DNA of 64,000 nt from Atrichornis clamosus (lineage: Eukaryota > Chordata > Aves > Passeriformes > Menuridae). A model generated the notes under the pieces. That model was not told the origin of the DNA. It did not search any database and saw only the letters and a list, made by a program, of their open reading frames with translations. The translations under genes were made by a program, and so were the position numbers. The stretch spans positions 107,001-171,000 of the forward strand of contig WBMZ01010838.1 in assembly GCA_013400975.1 (NCBI GenBank), read 5' to 3'. Of the stretch, positions 1-12,261 are shown piece by piece. Each line of letters opens with the position of its first letter. Within the stretch, counting starts at the first letter, position 1.

Positions 1-1631
1 AATTCTGCCAAAAATGATGTGTTTATTTGGAAACAGTAAAGCATTTCTGACATTTTTAAGGCACAGCTAGGGGGGAATTTTGCAGAAGTGAAGGGGGTGA
101 AAAGGAATTTTTATCCTGCTAAAGAAACAACACAATCACAAGATATCTGAGTTTTATAAATCTCCTGGATTGAGATAACATGAACTTCTCATTTTTTGAT
201 ATTTTCCTTGAATCAAAAATTTAGGACTTGGAATATACCAGAGCATTTCAGTAACACAATGACTGTTCAGTGTTGAGCCCAGCTGGAAAGTTTTAGCTGA
301 AACCATCATAATTAATTAAAAATGGTTTAACTAGTTCAGAAAAACATAACTGTAGGATTCCCCCTTCCCTGCGTAGAGGCCTGCATGATCTTCTCTCCAA
401 AAATGAAATAATCCTGTCGGTGCCAGACACGTTCTGCTCTCCACACTCAAGATCAAGTGGGCTCTCACTGTAAGGCATTCTGGTTGGATTGTTGCATCCT
501 TCGGAGTCCTTACAGTGATGATCTCTTTCAGCATATTTGGATCCATAATCAGACTGTCTCAAAACCTGTGGTATTCAACTGGGACAAATTGTCTGCAGTA
601 GTTATTCAAAGGCAGCATGAAATAGGAAATGCAAATGAGCAAAAGAACAGCCATGGTAAAACGAAGAAGTGAAGATGGTATGGAAATAAAATAGGACGTG
701 TGGATGGCATTTTTTTTCCTCCCAACAGAACCTAATAACTTTTAACAGAAAACAGCTCAGTGCAGGAAGCGAGAGGCAGGCCATTAACCTTTAGTTAGAA
801 AAGACCAGACTTCTGGTCTACCACTACTGCAAATACAGATGAGCACAGGATTTAACAATAAACTGTTGGTTGTCGTTTCAGCTGGTAAAATCAAATTTAG
901 AGGTAGGTAGATTCCTCAAGCCATTTATCTAATATGTTCTTTCCAACCTCAGTGCAGAAAGTGGATTAAATCGTTCTACTTGGGCTCAGTGGGTCTACCC
1001 CCCTTTTCAACTTTTTATAACAGACAAAATCATATTTCTTAGTTTAAAAAAGTTATTGTTATTGTCAGGTTAAAATCAGCAATAATATGTCTGCCACTAT
1101 TTATTAGTTAGTAAAATTTAGTTAAATTAGTTAAAATTTAGTCTAATAGTGGGAGCCTTCACAAAATGTAAAGCTTATAATGAAAAGCTTGACAACTCTT
1201 ATGCAGGAAATTTTTGTTCTGACTGTGGCACTCTGAATTTCCATTTTGCTAAGCACTTCATGAACTGTTCACTAAGCACTGCATAAACTGAGAACACTGG
1301 CATTAAATGTAGGTCTTCCTATTCAAATCTGCACCCCTATGGTGAGGTTAGATATGTCATGTGATATTGCCTGTGTCCTTTGATTAAAGACATTTTATAA
1401 TTTACCCCTATTTGAAACTTGTCTATGTTAAATGTTACAGTTCTCAATTTTTATATTGTTGACTGATTTATGTAGTGTATCTAGTAAAACTCTGGACATA
1501 AAATATTTCATTTACATTACCAACCAACATTATACAATTCATTTTTTTTTGCAAGAATTTGCCACTGATAAATCATTGGCAATTGAAGGATTACAATTCC
1601 TGCATTTCTAGAAAATGGTTGAGAATTTTCA
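1..1631. other. Non-coding AT-rich sequence, no gene recognised
   Basis: No reading frame here resembles a known protein, and the open frames are short, including one minus-strand frame of 71 codons around 331-546. An 8-bp-arm hairpin lies at 802-819 (AGACCAGA / TCTGGTCT, 2-nt spacer). The minus strand carries an AATAAA hexamer at 22-27, but such hexamers are frequent in AT-rich DNA and nothing else marks a transcript end. A short patch at about 1104-1142 repeats TTAGTTA-like words. Confidence 0.6.
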
Positions 1632-1771
1632 AAATGTTTGTAAGACATTTCATGAAATGACAAAATGAAAAGACCTTTAGATATAATTTACATTCACAGT
1701 GAAATGTTTGTAAGACATTTCATGAAATGACAAAATGAAAAGACCTTTAGATATAATTTACATTCACAGTG
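1632..1771. repeat. Exact 70-bp tandem duplication (two copies)
   Basis: Copy 1 (1632-1701) and copy 2 (1702-1771) are identical base for base and directly adjacent. Each unit starts AAATGTTTGTAAGAC and ends CATTCACAGTG. Each contains a perfect 14-bp palindrome, CATTTCATGAAATG (1646-1659 and 1716-1729). The sequence on either side does not continue the repeat. Identity in unconstrained non-coding DNA implies a recent duplication or an assembly error; the sequence alone cannot separate these. Confidence 0.97.
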
Positions 1772-4700
1772 TTTTTTTCTTGCCTGTTGCAAGTCCTACT
1801 TTTCGTAGATGTACACAAGTAATCATTAAAAATTTGAGGCTACAAATAAAAGCCTACACTATATTATTGTTGTGAAAATAGCAAAATAGGTGAAGTTTAA
1901 AATCTAAGTGCCTGAGATGCATAAAAATTTTTCACTTCCTCATTTGAATGGAATAGCATGAAATGTCTTCAACTGGCATACATTCAGAGATCATAAAATA
2001 ACTTCTAAAAATAAAAATAAATGTAAAAATATATCCTTTTCGCCAATCGTGGACATTTGAAAAGCTACAGGCTATTCAAATTGTGCTGTGAATAGACTAT
2101 TCTCCAGTGTAAGAAGAAAAAGTTCTTCCCAGGATTCAAAAAAAATATTTTTCATTTTCACTGTGAAGAGCTTTTTCCTCTGCTTTTCTTTATAGGAATA
2201 AAAGGCCCTTCTGTTCTTTCAGTTGAACGACCTCTGCCTTTTAGGGGGAAATGTAGTTTCTGCTCCACTCACCCATCACCACCACCCAGAAATTCTGCAG
2301 TTTCTGTGCCTGAGCCAGGTGAACAATTGGTGCAGGGGATAAGAAGGAAGAAAAGAGAAGTATGCAATCACACATGCATATTTTTTCCAACAAAGAAGGC
2401 AGGAAGATTGGTGACCGTAAGAAAAAGAACTTAAAACATCTCTCAGGTAGAAATGGATACATTTTGTAGTATAGCAGTGTGATCAGGATTTATTTTGAAA
2501 GCTTGCTGTTAAATGGCTTAGGCAGCTTTGCAATTGCATGCCAAAAGGATAAATACACTTTATGCATTCAGATGTGCAATATCCAGTCTGCAGCATCACT
2601 CACGGTCTGTTTAGGTGATTTTGTTGCACTGCAATTTTTTCGAATGTCACTAAAATGTCTCAGCAACTCCTGGAACAGAGGGTTTTGGTGTTTTTGTAAT
2701 TTATTATATTTTCAAATAGCATTTATTAAGTGTTTTTCAAGCTATTCTGGACATACTTTAATGGACTTTAATCTTGAAATTGGAGATTTGAGGATCTATG
2801 GTGTAAAACCTAGAGTTCTTAAGCACAAAGTCATCCTGGGCAAAATCTAACCCAGATTGTTGTGATTCATTGGCAGTCGAGGATTCAAGGGATATATGAA
2901 ATAAAGAACAAATGTCCACACTGCTGACACCATGCTTGTGGTACACTTGTATTGACCCTGGCAATAGATGGGGATGACCAGATTCAAAAGAGACAGAGTT
3001 TTGACAATATTTATATAAACAATTATTCCTTCATGTCTAAAGAATGTTAGTTTATAGATGTATCCTGTCTGTCAAGGACTCTATAGAGTAATTTCAGTTA
3101 CTGTCATTATGAAACTGGCATCCTTCCTAAGTATTGTATATGGTGTGGTTTGGTTCAAATACACCTGTCTAGATGAAGTTTGGAAAGCTATAAGATGCAT
3201 ATGCACATTTACAAATAAGCAGATATATTAAATGTATCCTTTTAAAAATTGATTAATGATTGACTTTAGGCAGTGGTGCACCTATGATCCTGTAATCTGT
3301 GTGTTTTATTTAAATTGAATGAAAATATTTTCATTTTGTAAAGTAAAAATAAACTAAAGAGAAAGTCTTTTTAGGCTGCTGTTTTTATTATGTCCTAACC
3401 TTAAGTAGAAAGAAAGCCAAGCCAACTAGTTGTTCTTGCTTTTATTAAAGTTCCTGTTGGCAGTGCACTGATGGGACACATTAATCTTAGTATTAATGCT
3501 GAGGAAAAGGGACTTAGAATCCTAGGATGAATAAATCATTCCAGAGCCCATTTGGATCTGTTGGCACCTTCCCTGCTATGTTTTTGCTGGATAAAAAGGC
3601 TTCTCTAAGTGTTAAACGGTTGGATAACACAATTGGCTTATTGCAGAATGGCCCACAGCAAATTGTGAGTGGTCTGAGTGGGGTTAGAAAGCACCAGGAC
3701 AGGATGGTTTGAACATGGCCAACCTGTGAGCTGGCACTGAGGAAAGTAAAGACACATTTTCTTCTGTCCCCAATAACCTGTGTAGTCTTTGTCACTGAGG
3801 CCTGTGGTGCTTCAGTCTCACTGTGAGGTGTTTGTCGACACTAAAGAAGGAGCAGAGTAGCTGAAAGGCTCTCTATTTGTGTTAAGGCGGGTCGTCTCCA
3901 ATTGCTTCATTAAAACCTTTGGAGCCTTGGGGATGAGTCATTTATTTTGCAATTCAAAAGCCACATTATCCATTTATCTTTCTTTTGAAGACTGTCTCTG
4001 AATATGCAGAAAGGCTCAATCATTAGACTCCAAGAGTTACTTTTTGATTCAGTTTCTTCATATCTTGTTCTTTTCTGGACAGCTTTTGGGTTTTCTTTCA
4101 GTCCCTTTGTTTGTGCAACACACTCATCTATTTGTGGTTGGCTCAGAAGCCCTCACTGCTCTGTGTTACAAAAATGCCATGCTCTCAAGACTCTCCTGCA
4201 TAGCACAGCCTCAGAAATGGGTTTTGGCTACCAGTCTCCTAGGCCCCTTCCAGATTCCATTCAGATGCAGTTCTGTACATCTTCAACGTAGGATGCAACC
4301 AAAATGTATCTCCATGAGGTTTCTGGAGTGGCCAGGGTGAAGGAGTGCAAGGGAAGAGGGAATGCCAGGCAGCACTGTGGACCCGGGAGGTTCACAGCCT
4401 TGTCACCACCCACCTCCTGACGCCAATAAACCAGTGACTGTGTTTTCACTGGGCACAGGTGGGCTCTTCTGTCCTCTGGAGTATTTTATGCACTTAAAAA
4501 TTAATGGGATGAGATTGGTCTCTGAGTGAGTTTTTCCCAATTTCTCACAGCTTTAATTGCTGTTATATGAAAGAGTGGCTGCAGACTTCAGAGAAAGATT
4601 GTCATATAGTAGTAGCTAAACATTTTCTATGGCATTCACTCAGCAACTGCATGCTACAATTTACATTCTCTTCTCTGCTCTGTTCTTCTACTGATGAAGC

Positions 4701-6638
4701 ACCTATTATTAGGCAGGCAATAATCAAATATTTGAAATGGGCATATAAAAGAAGATTTGGAGAATAATGCATGCTACCATCTATTAAGCATTTCACTCTC
4801 TCAAGAGATGCACTGAAGTGTAGAAATTCAAGCTATATCACTGTATTTTTACCTGACAGAATTGCTGTTGAGACAGCTCTATTTTCTCAATATATATTAT
4901 TCATAAAAACAATCTTGTTTTAGAAACACAGATCACCTTTAATGTAATGGATATAATATACAACAATTATTTTGGATAACTTTTACTTGTTAGATAGCAC
5001 AAATCACAGTTAAAGTAATATTGAAGCTGAATTAAGATGAAAAACAACATGAAATACCTAAATACATTTTATTTTCAATGAAATAATAGAATATCGCTTT
5101 ACCAGTTCTAACATAAATAGAATCATTTGAAGGCTATCAACCTGTACGTGTACTGTAATAGACAGAGACATACTTTTCCAAGTCATCTGGTTGTCAGTAG
5201 GCTTGGGAAGGAAGTACTCTTTTTCATGTACACATGGTCCTTGTAAAGCTGCTGGTTAGCAACAGTTTACAATCTAAAAACTCAAGCAATGAGCAGTATG
5301 TGATAGTGCAACACCAAAACCAGAAGTGAGAGGGCAAAAATTACTTGGTTTTGTTCAGAGTGTGAATTTCCCAAGAAAGTAAAAATAATTTAGCTCATTT
5401 CTTAAGCAGGGGAACAAATCCTTGTGTGTCTGTCTTGATGGAGCATCTGATTTCCTTTTTACTTCCTTTCTTCTCCCACTGTCTCTGGCCCAGAGTTGCA
5501 TTAAGTACAGTGGCTTTGTGCAGCGACCTAATGCTGAGATCAGTTTTACAGTACAGATTGTGAATAAATTGTATATCTAGTTTTGTTCAAAATCTTCCAA
5601 ATTGAGTGTATATTAAAATTACCAGCTTTAGAACATCAATGTAAAAGAAAGCAACAGCCAAAGGTCCCCACCTGTTAACTTACATTGTTAGAGCAGATCT
5701 TCACCAGATGCTGAAAGTAAACTTTGCGTTCTGGTGTTTTATAGTCCTGTTATATATTTGGGCTTCTGACTTGAGTATTACAATTAATAAACTACAGAAA
5801 TACATAATGTTAATGATAGATATAATAATTAAGTTTCTATCAGGTGGAATACCAGAGTATGTTAGCTCTCAGGTATTTGGAGATCATGAAAACTGGTTGT
5901 TGTCGGTGGATAACGTCTGTCGTGTTATACTATGTCACATGTTAGTCCTCCACCTTTTTTATTTTGAGGTGTAAGATGTGATTCTCCATTTCAGAAACCC
6001 TACAAGGATGTTCAGCTGCAGAGAAGTAAATATTGAAAGTCAGGACATTCCCTTTCAAAGCACCCCAGAGGCAGACACACTTCATGAAGCCATTTCTGTA
6101 GTGCTCTCCCAAGGAAGGTCTGGAGCTTCTTCATTTGAAGGAACAACGAAAAAGCAGAAGCCTGCACTAGGGAAAAACTGTTTTGTATAGCTTACTAACC
6201 CTGTTAGGAAAGAGAAAACAAAGTCCTGCCTGATCTAAACCTGTGGAAAACCTTGAACTCACAAGAAATTATAAGCTCTAACCATATAAGACAAAGTCAC
6301 TCAAACTTTTGATGTTTAAAAAAAAGAATTTGTAATTCTGCATTGATTTACAAGTAAATCTTGTTATAACTAAAAATCCCTTTCTGACTTCCTCACTTAT
6401 TTCCAGCATTTTCATGTTGGGGTCCCAAAGTACGAGGGAATATTCATGCCTGCAGTGGCCTCATCACACTGTGTGTCATGTCAGAGCAGGTATGTGAGCC
6501 TGGATCCCTACGGAAGGGCCAAGTCTTAATGCTGGCATCTTTTATCTTAGAAGAATGGGATATCCAGTGCTTGCTACCAACTGGAAAAGTAGAAACTGGC
6601 CTAGTTAGTAAGAATATTTATTATTAAATTGCACGGTG
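1772..6638. other. Non-coding sequence, no gene recognised
   Basis: This stretch contains the longest open frame of the window (2479-2850, plus strand, 123 codons), which starts with GTG and is rich in Phe, Ile, Leu and Cys, as expected of translated AT-rich DNA. A frame at 5978-6190 follows an acceptor-like CATTTCAG, but it matches no family I know and I see no matching donor or neighbouring exon. No RNA gene or mobile element was recognised. Confidence 0.55.
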
Positions 6639-6737
6639 GGCCTGAGCCTAATTTCACTTTAATTTTATAGAGCCATTGACTTTAGTGGACTTGTTCCAAA
6701 ATTTTCGCTGGCATAACTGTGAGCAGAATTAGACCCA
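6639..6737 (+). repeat. Degenerate ancient amniote interspersed repeat
   Basis: The segment holds CCATTGACTTTAGTGG, followed about 50 bp later by GGCATAACTGTGAGCAGAAT and then TAGACCCA. These words recur, in this order and spacing, in very old interspersed repeats of turtles, crocodilians and birds (general form: CATTGACTTCAATGG, then GTAACTGAGAGCAGAAT, then TGGCCC). The match is from memory of the pattern and I do not assign a family name. Divergence is high, consistent with a fossil copy. Confidence 0.45.
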
Positions 6738-7182
6738 ATAACTGTCGTGTAAAACAAAATCATTCCATCTTGTAACCATAAAGCAGGTTGCGTGGTAGTT
6801 AAGTGTGGGCCAAATACATTAATCTTTCAGATGATGTGTTTAATGGCAGCCTTGGATGCTTGCAGTCAATTAAAATTTCCTGGCACTTTTTCGTAGGACA
6901 AGGAATGTTTGTTACTAATCATGTCCAAAAGAAATTCTAGCTAGTGTAATTGTATTTTACTTAGCTAAAATTGCCTTTGTGCTTATAGCTAGGTTGTTAT
7001 TCTTCACTCTATCTTTTAGAAAGCCCACAAAATTGTGTAGCTTTGGTGTAGACGATGGCTGAGCTATCACCAAGAAGCAGCACAAAGAAGAGTTTCTCTT
7101 ACTCTGTAGTGTTGAGCTGCAAAGTGTCCTTGAAGTCCAAAATTGGAAGATGAGAAGGAAATGTCAAGATTGTTTTTATATT

Positions 7183-7226
7183 TAGGGACAAATCCTCATC
7201 TAATATAAATTACTGTAGGTGGGTGG
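7183..7226 (+). repeat. Short fragment of an ancient amniote repeat
   Basis: The words GGGACAAATCCTCATCTAAT and TATAAATTACTGTAGGT align with the common sauropsid repeat theme GGCCAGATCCTCAGCTGGTG followed by TAAATCAGCGTAGCTCC. Only the left half of the theme is visible. It lies about 450 bp from the repeat at 6639-6737, so both could belong to one decayed element. It is too short for a firm call. Confidence 0.35.
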
Positions 7227-9550
7227 AAACATCATCTTAATTGATCTGCCTTTTATCTCTTAAAAAAATGCACATTTTGAATGGACACGCCCCTTTGGTT
7301 TTATTACTCCTACCATAAAATAAAATATTTTATGACACTTTGGTTTAAAAAAAAAAAGAAAACAAGGTACAGGGAATTATACTTTTTCTGATTCTTTCTC
7401 ATTGCGTTAGTTCTGAACTTGGCCAGAAGTAATTCTGAAGCTCTTTAGTCTAACTTCAATTTATTCTCAAACTCAGCCAACAAACACAGTCCTCCTACAC
7501 TTGTAGAGCTTCTGGTTTTTCTTGGCCCATAAAGCCCTTTGTCCTCTGGGAAAATTTCACTGGAAACTTCATGCAAATAATGTTTGATCTTTACCAACTC
7601 ATCTCAAGGAAGAAAACTCATGTTTTAGCTTCTTTTCTGTCTCCCAGTGAGGAAAAGAGGAAGGTAGAAATTTTAGGTGTGGAAACAACTGTGCACAGAT
7701 TTAGTCTCAAGACCCTCAAGAATTCTTGGACTGTGGGTCTTCCATATTTTCTTCCATATTTACCAGGATAACCAGGGACTGTAATAAGTGTAATGTGTAT
7801 TCTGTGTATTCTATCTGTATTTTCCATGCAATTTACCCAACAGTCTTATCCTATCCAGAGTGAGAGGACTCTGAAAACCTCCTTTTTATTAAATTCTATT
7901 CATTGTCTTATAGGAATAGGAATCACTGCATATCTATGTAGGGGGAAAAAAAGTAAGGAACTATGGCACTTTTTAATCACTACCATCCTTGCTGGTCAAA
8001 TTATGCTTATGTGAGATCAAATATTCTTTAATTCTTTAGAAATCTGTTCCAAATTCTCCAAATTCTGACTCCAGAATGGTCCTGAGACCATTAGAGGAAA
8101 TGAATGAAAACACAGAAATATTAAAAGGCCAAAATATAGGAAGGATTGATGCAGAAATACAAGTGACTGACATAAATTAACAATGAGGCTTGTCCTGCTG
8201 CTTCTCAGATATACACACTCCACAACCATCTACCTACTCTTCTGGAGTCATAACTATGTGAGATAGAATGCAGCAGTTTTGCATGTTTGGCTGACGGCTC
8301 CTCTCTTTGCCTTCCTTCTTTTCCTCCTACGCGCTTTGACAACAAATTTTAATTGGCTTCAAGAACTCAGGTTACAACCTTCTGCCTGTATTCAACTGAT
8401 CCATAAGTACCTACTTTCATTTACTCTCCACAGCATCCTCGTTGTCTCACTATTCTGACTTTTGTTGCTTGCTCATGCTGAAGTTTTGAATATGCCAGAT
8501 TAATTATCCTACCTCTAAATCAGAGGAATCTGCATATCTAGTCAACCTTTTTTTTTTCCTCATATCAGAATGGCAGAGCTACTAAACATCAATGTCCAAG
8601 CAGAGAAGAGGAGTAGACTGGAATAGCTGTGCACTTTGTTAATAGAAGCATGAGACTGTGAAGAGTTTGTGCTGAAAGGGGTTGTGGCAGCTTGACAGTT
8701 TACGTTCACAGAAACAACATTAAAAAAATGGTATAAATATCTTTAGTGGTAAAATAAGGATGCTGTCATGGATTGTATTTTCTAAAATATGAGCTAAAAG
8801 AGCAATACAGGAACATTCAGAAGCCTACTATTAATTATTAATAGAAATTAATAAATACACAGTGCATTCTAATTTCCAGCTCTGTTCTGAATTCATCTTT
8901 GTTTAAGGCTTAGAAGGCTCTGACTCAGAAATAAACTCATCCTGTTAATAAATCAAGCTTTTTTTAATAGTGCAAACTGCTTTCCTTTAAAAGATTGTTT
9001 TAAAATTTTCTCTGATTTCAGATATATTCATATATCACACTAGATATGTATCCCAGATATCTGAGCTGTGTGGGAAATGAGTGTGCTCTAACTTACACAA
9101 TGTTTTGGAAAGGCAACTTGAAACAGGAGAGGATTAGATATTACAGTGGCAGGCAAAGGAGTGTCTGGAGCCAGCTAGTCACAAATAGTCTTTAGTTCAG
9201 TGTCTAGGCTTAAAATGAAAACTTGTAAGTTTTCCATTTTAGAGAGAAAAAAATGTTATTTGCTCTTTGTTCATCTCCCATGAGGAAAACGGTTTAAAAA
9301 AAGCCCCAACAAAGTCAAACAACAACAAGAAAAACCTGCTATCCATTATGTATTTTCAGATAAAATACATTTCTGTTTAGACATCTTGTTAAAAGAGGAG
9401 ATGTTCCTATAAAAGTACTTTGGTCACTGAAGTTTTCTTTTTCTTAAAATATTTTTGCAAGCAAACTAATTTGGCAGTTTGGATTCATTTAGTTTGGTGC
9501 ATTTTTATTCATTTTTCTGGTTTTTGTCCTTCCTTCTGAAATGTAGGAGA
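7227..9550. other. Non-coding AT-rich sequence, no gene recognised
   Basis: Contains an A11 run (7347-7357), a 14-bp AT palindrome (7320-7333) and a 7-bp-arm inverted repeat (CTATTAA / TTAATAG) near 8829-8845. The A-run has no target-site duplication or gene-like sequence beside it that would mark a retrocopy. Nothing else is recognised. Confidence 0.55.
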
Positions 9551-10089
9551 GAATTGTATGATTCTGGATTTGGCAATCCAATTCACAGAAGGGCATCGAG
9601 CAGTGGTTTGGTCCTTTCATAAACAAGTTATTTGCTCTTGTATCATTGCTTATTCATTTGGACTATTAACATGCTTTTAAAAACTACGAAAGCTTCGCCA
9701 CTCATCTTAAAACATGCCTCTAGGCATCTTTGACTTATGTGGTCAGCATTTACTCCCTAAGGTCTCATCGACCTTGGCAGTGTTAGAAATCATATTTTCA
9801 CATGCATGGATTGCCCTTGACTAATTTCACCAGTACAGTTTGAACATAAATAACCTTCCTTTGAGCCATTGCATTTTTTAGTTTTTGCTTGTTTATTTTT
9901 AAGAAACTTGGTGTGAGTGTGTGTGTGGAATATACTGCACAGTAAATCTGTATTGAAGTTTGGTTAAGAATGCACATTATTGTTCACCTTGAATGTGTTA
10001 ATGTTAAATGGAAGGAATTGTTTTTCCTTTTTTTTTTTTCTATTTTGAGTCCTTTTTTTTCTAATCTCTCATTCAGAATCATACAATTC
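9551..10089. repeat. Widely spaced 16-bp perfect inverted repeat
   Basis: The left arm GAATTGTATGATTCTG (9551-9566) is the exact reverse complement of CAGAATCATACAATTC (10074-10089); with one mismatch the match extends to 18 of 19. The arms bracket about 507 bp of unique sequence without a reading frame. Terminal inverted repeats of a small DNA transposon could look like this, but the flanks (GGAGA outside the left, ACAAT outside the right) show no target-site duplication, so a mobile-element call is not supported. Confidence 0.5.
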
Positions 10090-11440
10090 ACAATGACTTT
10101 TGGCAGTAATCTCCCCCATAGTTGTTATGCATTTCTAAGAACAGAATGAAATTAATTTTTTCATTGTGACATGGGACATGTACTCCATAATGGCCCTCCC
10201 TATTTGGTTAGCATACATAAAAAAAGACAAAGGTTAAGAAGGTTTTGGGGGTTGTGAAATTTGGCTTCCAGTAAAAAATGTGCCAGGGCCACTGACACAT
10301 TATTGAGTGGTTACATCAGAAAACAGCCCAGGAGAGAAATGAAAGAACAAGGCTTCACTATCAGTACCCAAGCACTAAGAAAATATGCTGTGTAACCAAG
10401 TGGCTTCCAGACTGGGAGCACGGAATATGAGCACTACATGCAGTTCCCACATTTGTTGTAGACGTGGGATGTGTCCTGCAAGCCAAACAGCTTGGCATCA
10501 ACAGAGATGATGAAAAAGTTTGGAAAGTAAAATTCCTCAGTCCAAATTCAAGCTCTACAGCTGAGCCATGGTGTGATGGTGTGTAAAGGGAAGGAGTGTG
10601 TTAGAGAATGGGGTAACTGCCATGGCATCAGCAAACTCCTGTGATCTGGGTGGGATTTCTGAAACTTGTAACACTGCTAGCAGAAAGCAGGTACCCATTT
10701 AATTTTCTTGATCGAGGTAAGCCTTACATAACTCTAAATAAAGAGAGAGTGGTGAGGTGAATCTAACACCAAATAATTATTGAGTCATTCGGGTTTTTGA
10801 ATCTGCTCCTATTACCTGCCTGTTAGAAGTGTACGGAACAATTTGCTGGTACTCTCTGATACAAAGTTTACAACCATCTGTAGATGTCAACTTTTGGAAA
10901 TGACCTGGGAGTATTCAGAAAGAGTAATTTATGCTTAGTGATACTGGCTTTGCTGTAGTCAATAGAGAAAAGGAGCAAAGAGGGTTGGGGAAGAAGTTCA
11001 GAATGGAGAACTAAAAGGTGTGAAACACTGTCTGGAGCGGGGCTGACTTCACAAGGTTAAACGGAACCTTTGTCTCACATTCCCAGGTAACACAGAAATT
11101 CATAGCCTCTCACATGGAATCAGCGCCGACAGTACTCAGCACTGTGCAGAACTGAGTGCAGCCTTAGTTGGTTGAGACCACCTGAGAATTTCTAGTGACT
11201 AAAAATACAAGTTTCTGCCTAATAATGAGCATATGCAGATTTTTGCAAACACAGATATTTACAATAGTAGAGACAGAGGTGGAGGTATATGATAGCTTTA
11301 TTAAATGAAACACTGGAGTTAGGGTGAGTTCTGTAGTTGTACACTTGGAATGATACTGTTGTTCATTTCTATGCTCTGTCTGAGCATTCTTAACATACAC
11401 ATTCTCCTAGGCCACACAAGAACACAGAAGGGTTGTCAAA
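10090..11440. other. Non-coding sequence, no gene recognised
   Basis: Unique sequence of mixed composition without simple repeats or recognisable mobile elements. The open frames (for example minus strand 11164-11400) resemble nothing known. Confidence 0.55.
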
Positions 11441-11555
11441 CTTTTTTACAGATGGGAAATTAAGTCATTGCCTGAAGCTACCTAGGAAGTCATAAGATTC
11501 AAGAGACTTCCATCTTCCATTCCATGCTCTAAATTACAGAACCATCTTTCCTCCC
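11441..11555 (+). mobile_element. MIR-like (CORE-SINE) fossil copy
   Basis: The run TTTTTTACAGATGGGAAATT, then AAGTCATTGCC, ACCTAGGAAGTCA, CTTCCATCTTCCA, CATGCTCTAAATTACAGA and finally ACCATCTTTCCTCCC follows the order of the MIR-type SINE body: TTTTACAGATGGGGAAACTG, then AAGTnACTTGCCCAAGGTCA, CACAGGAAGTCA, then TGCTCTAACCACTAGACCA. MIR-type SINEs are tRNA-derived and survive as old copies in all amniotes. The polymerase III promoter head is not visible, so the copy is 5'-truncated or decayed. Orientation is plus. Family assignment is from pattern memory. Confidence 0.6.
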
Positions 11556-12179
11556 TCATTTTTTGTAGCTGTCCAAAGTGATCCACAAAAACAATGTACT
11601 TGATTTCTCAGTGAAGTAGATTTCATAGACATACAATATAGGACATTTAACAGTCTTTCTACAGTTCAGCTAATTACTCAGGCTCTTGAATATGCATTGC
11701 AGAAGTACCTGTGAATTCATCAGTCTCACTGCTCAGCTTTAATTGCTTTAGTTTTTGTTGTTTGATTAATTTGTATTGTTCTAGCATTGATGTTCTCATT
11801 GTTCTATTTAGAATAATTGACAACGAAACCTTAAAATTCTTTGCACGTGGTGTCTGTAAATTTGCACCTAAAATACCTTGAATATAATGTTCCCAAGCCA
11901 CCTAAAGAAGAGCAATTCACACATGCCTGTGCAAACACCTATTGTGGTGTTTATCACAGTGAAATTGTGGGGTTTTTTATTGAGCTATGTGTTCTGAGCA
12001 AGATGCACAAGTGCATAAGAGAGGAGAGCCCAGGGCTGTATTTGATCACAAACTTCACACAATCTGACTGGGTCAATGGGTTTTTTCAGCCAATTTAGAC
12101 AATTTTCTCTGTGCAGACAAAATCCCTGGATTTCTCCTTGTGTTTATCAAGGTAAGCTTCACAAAGTATTTCAGAAGTC
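11556..12179. other. Non-coding sequence, no gene recognised
   Basis: Overlapping short open frames on both strands have no recognisable product. No repeats were noticed. Confidence 0.5.
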
Positions 12180-12261
12180 TTTCTTTTCCTTCCTGCCTTC
12201 CTGCCTTCTTTCCTGCCTTCCTTCCTGCCTGCCTTCCTGCCTCCCTCCCTCTCTCCCTCCC
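12180..12261. repeat. Polypyrimidine simple repeat (CCTT/CCTG/CCCT)n
   Basis: About 80 bp of almost pure pyrimidine on the plus strand, made of interleaved TTCC, CCTG and CCCT tetramers, with only scattered G as interruption. It explains the Leu/Pro/Ser/Cys-rich frame on the plus strand and the Arg/Lys/Gly/Ala-rich frame on the minus strand, which are repeat artefacts. Such tracts mutate by slippage, and mirror-symmetric ones can form triplex DNA; whether this one does is not shown. Confidence 0.9.

Noticed and set aside
293..562. Minus-strand frames with several Cys/His, considered as a zinc-finger exon
   Set aside because: No C2H2 spacing or other domain pattern, and the longer frame has no ATG start.
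2479..2850. Longest open frame (123 codons, plus strand)
   Set aside because: It starts with GTG, is Phe/Leu/Ile/Cys-rich and has no domain. Frames of this length are expected by chance in 64 kb of six-frame AT-rich sequence.
3152..3160. GGTTCAAAT, considered as a tRNA or SINE B-box
   Set aside because: No matching A-box at the right distance and no cloverleaf arms around it.
5978..6190. Exon-like frame after CATTTCAG
   Set aside because: Acceptor-like sequence is common, no donor or partner exon is visible, and the peptide matches no family I know.
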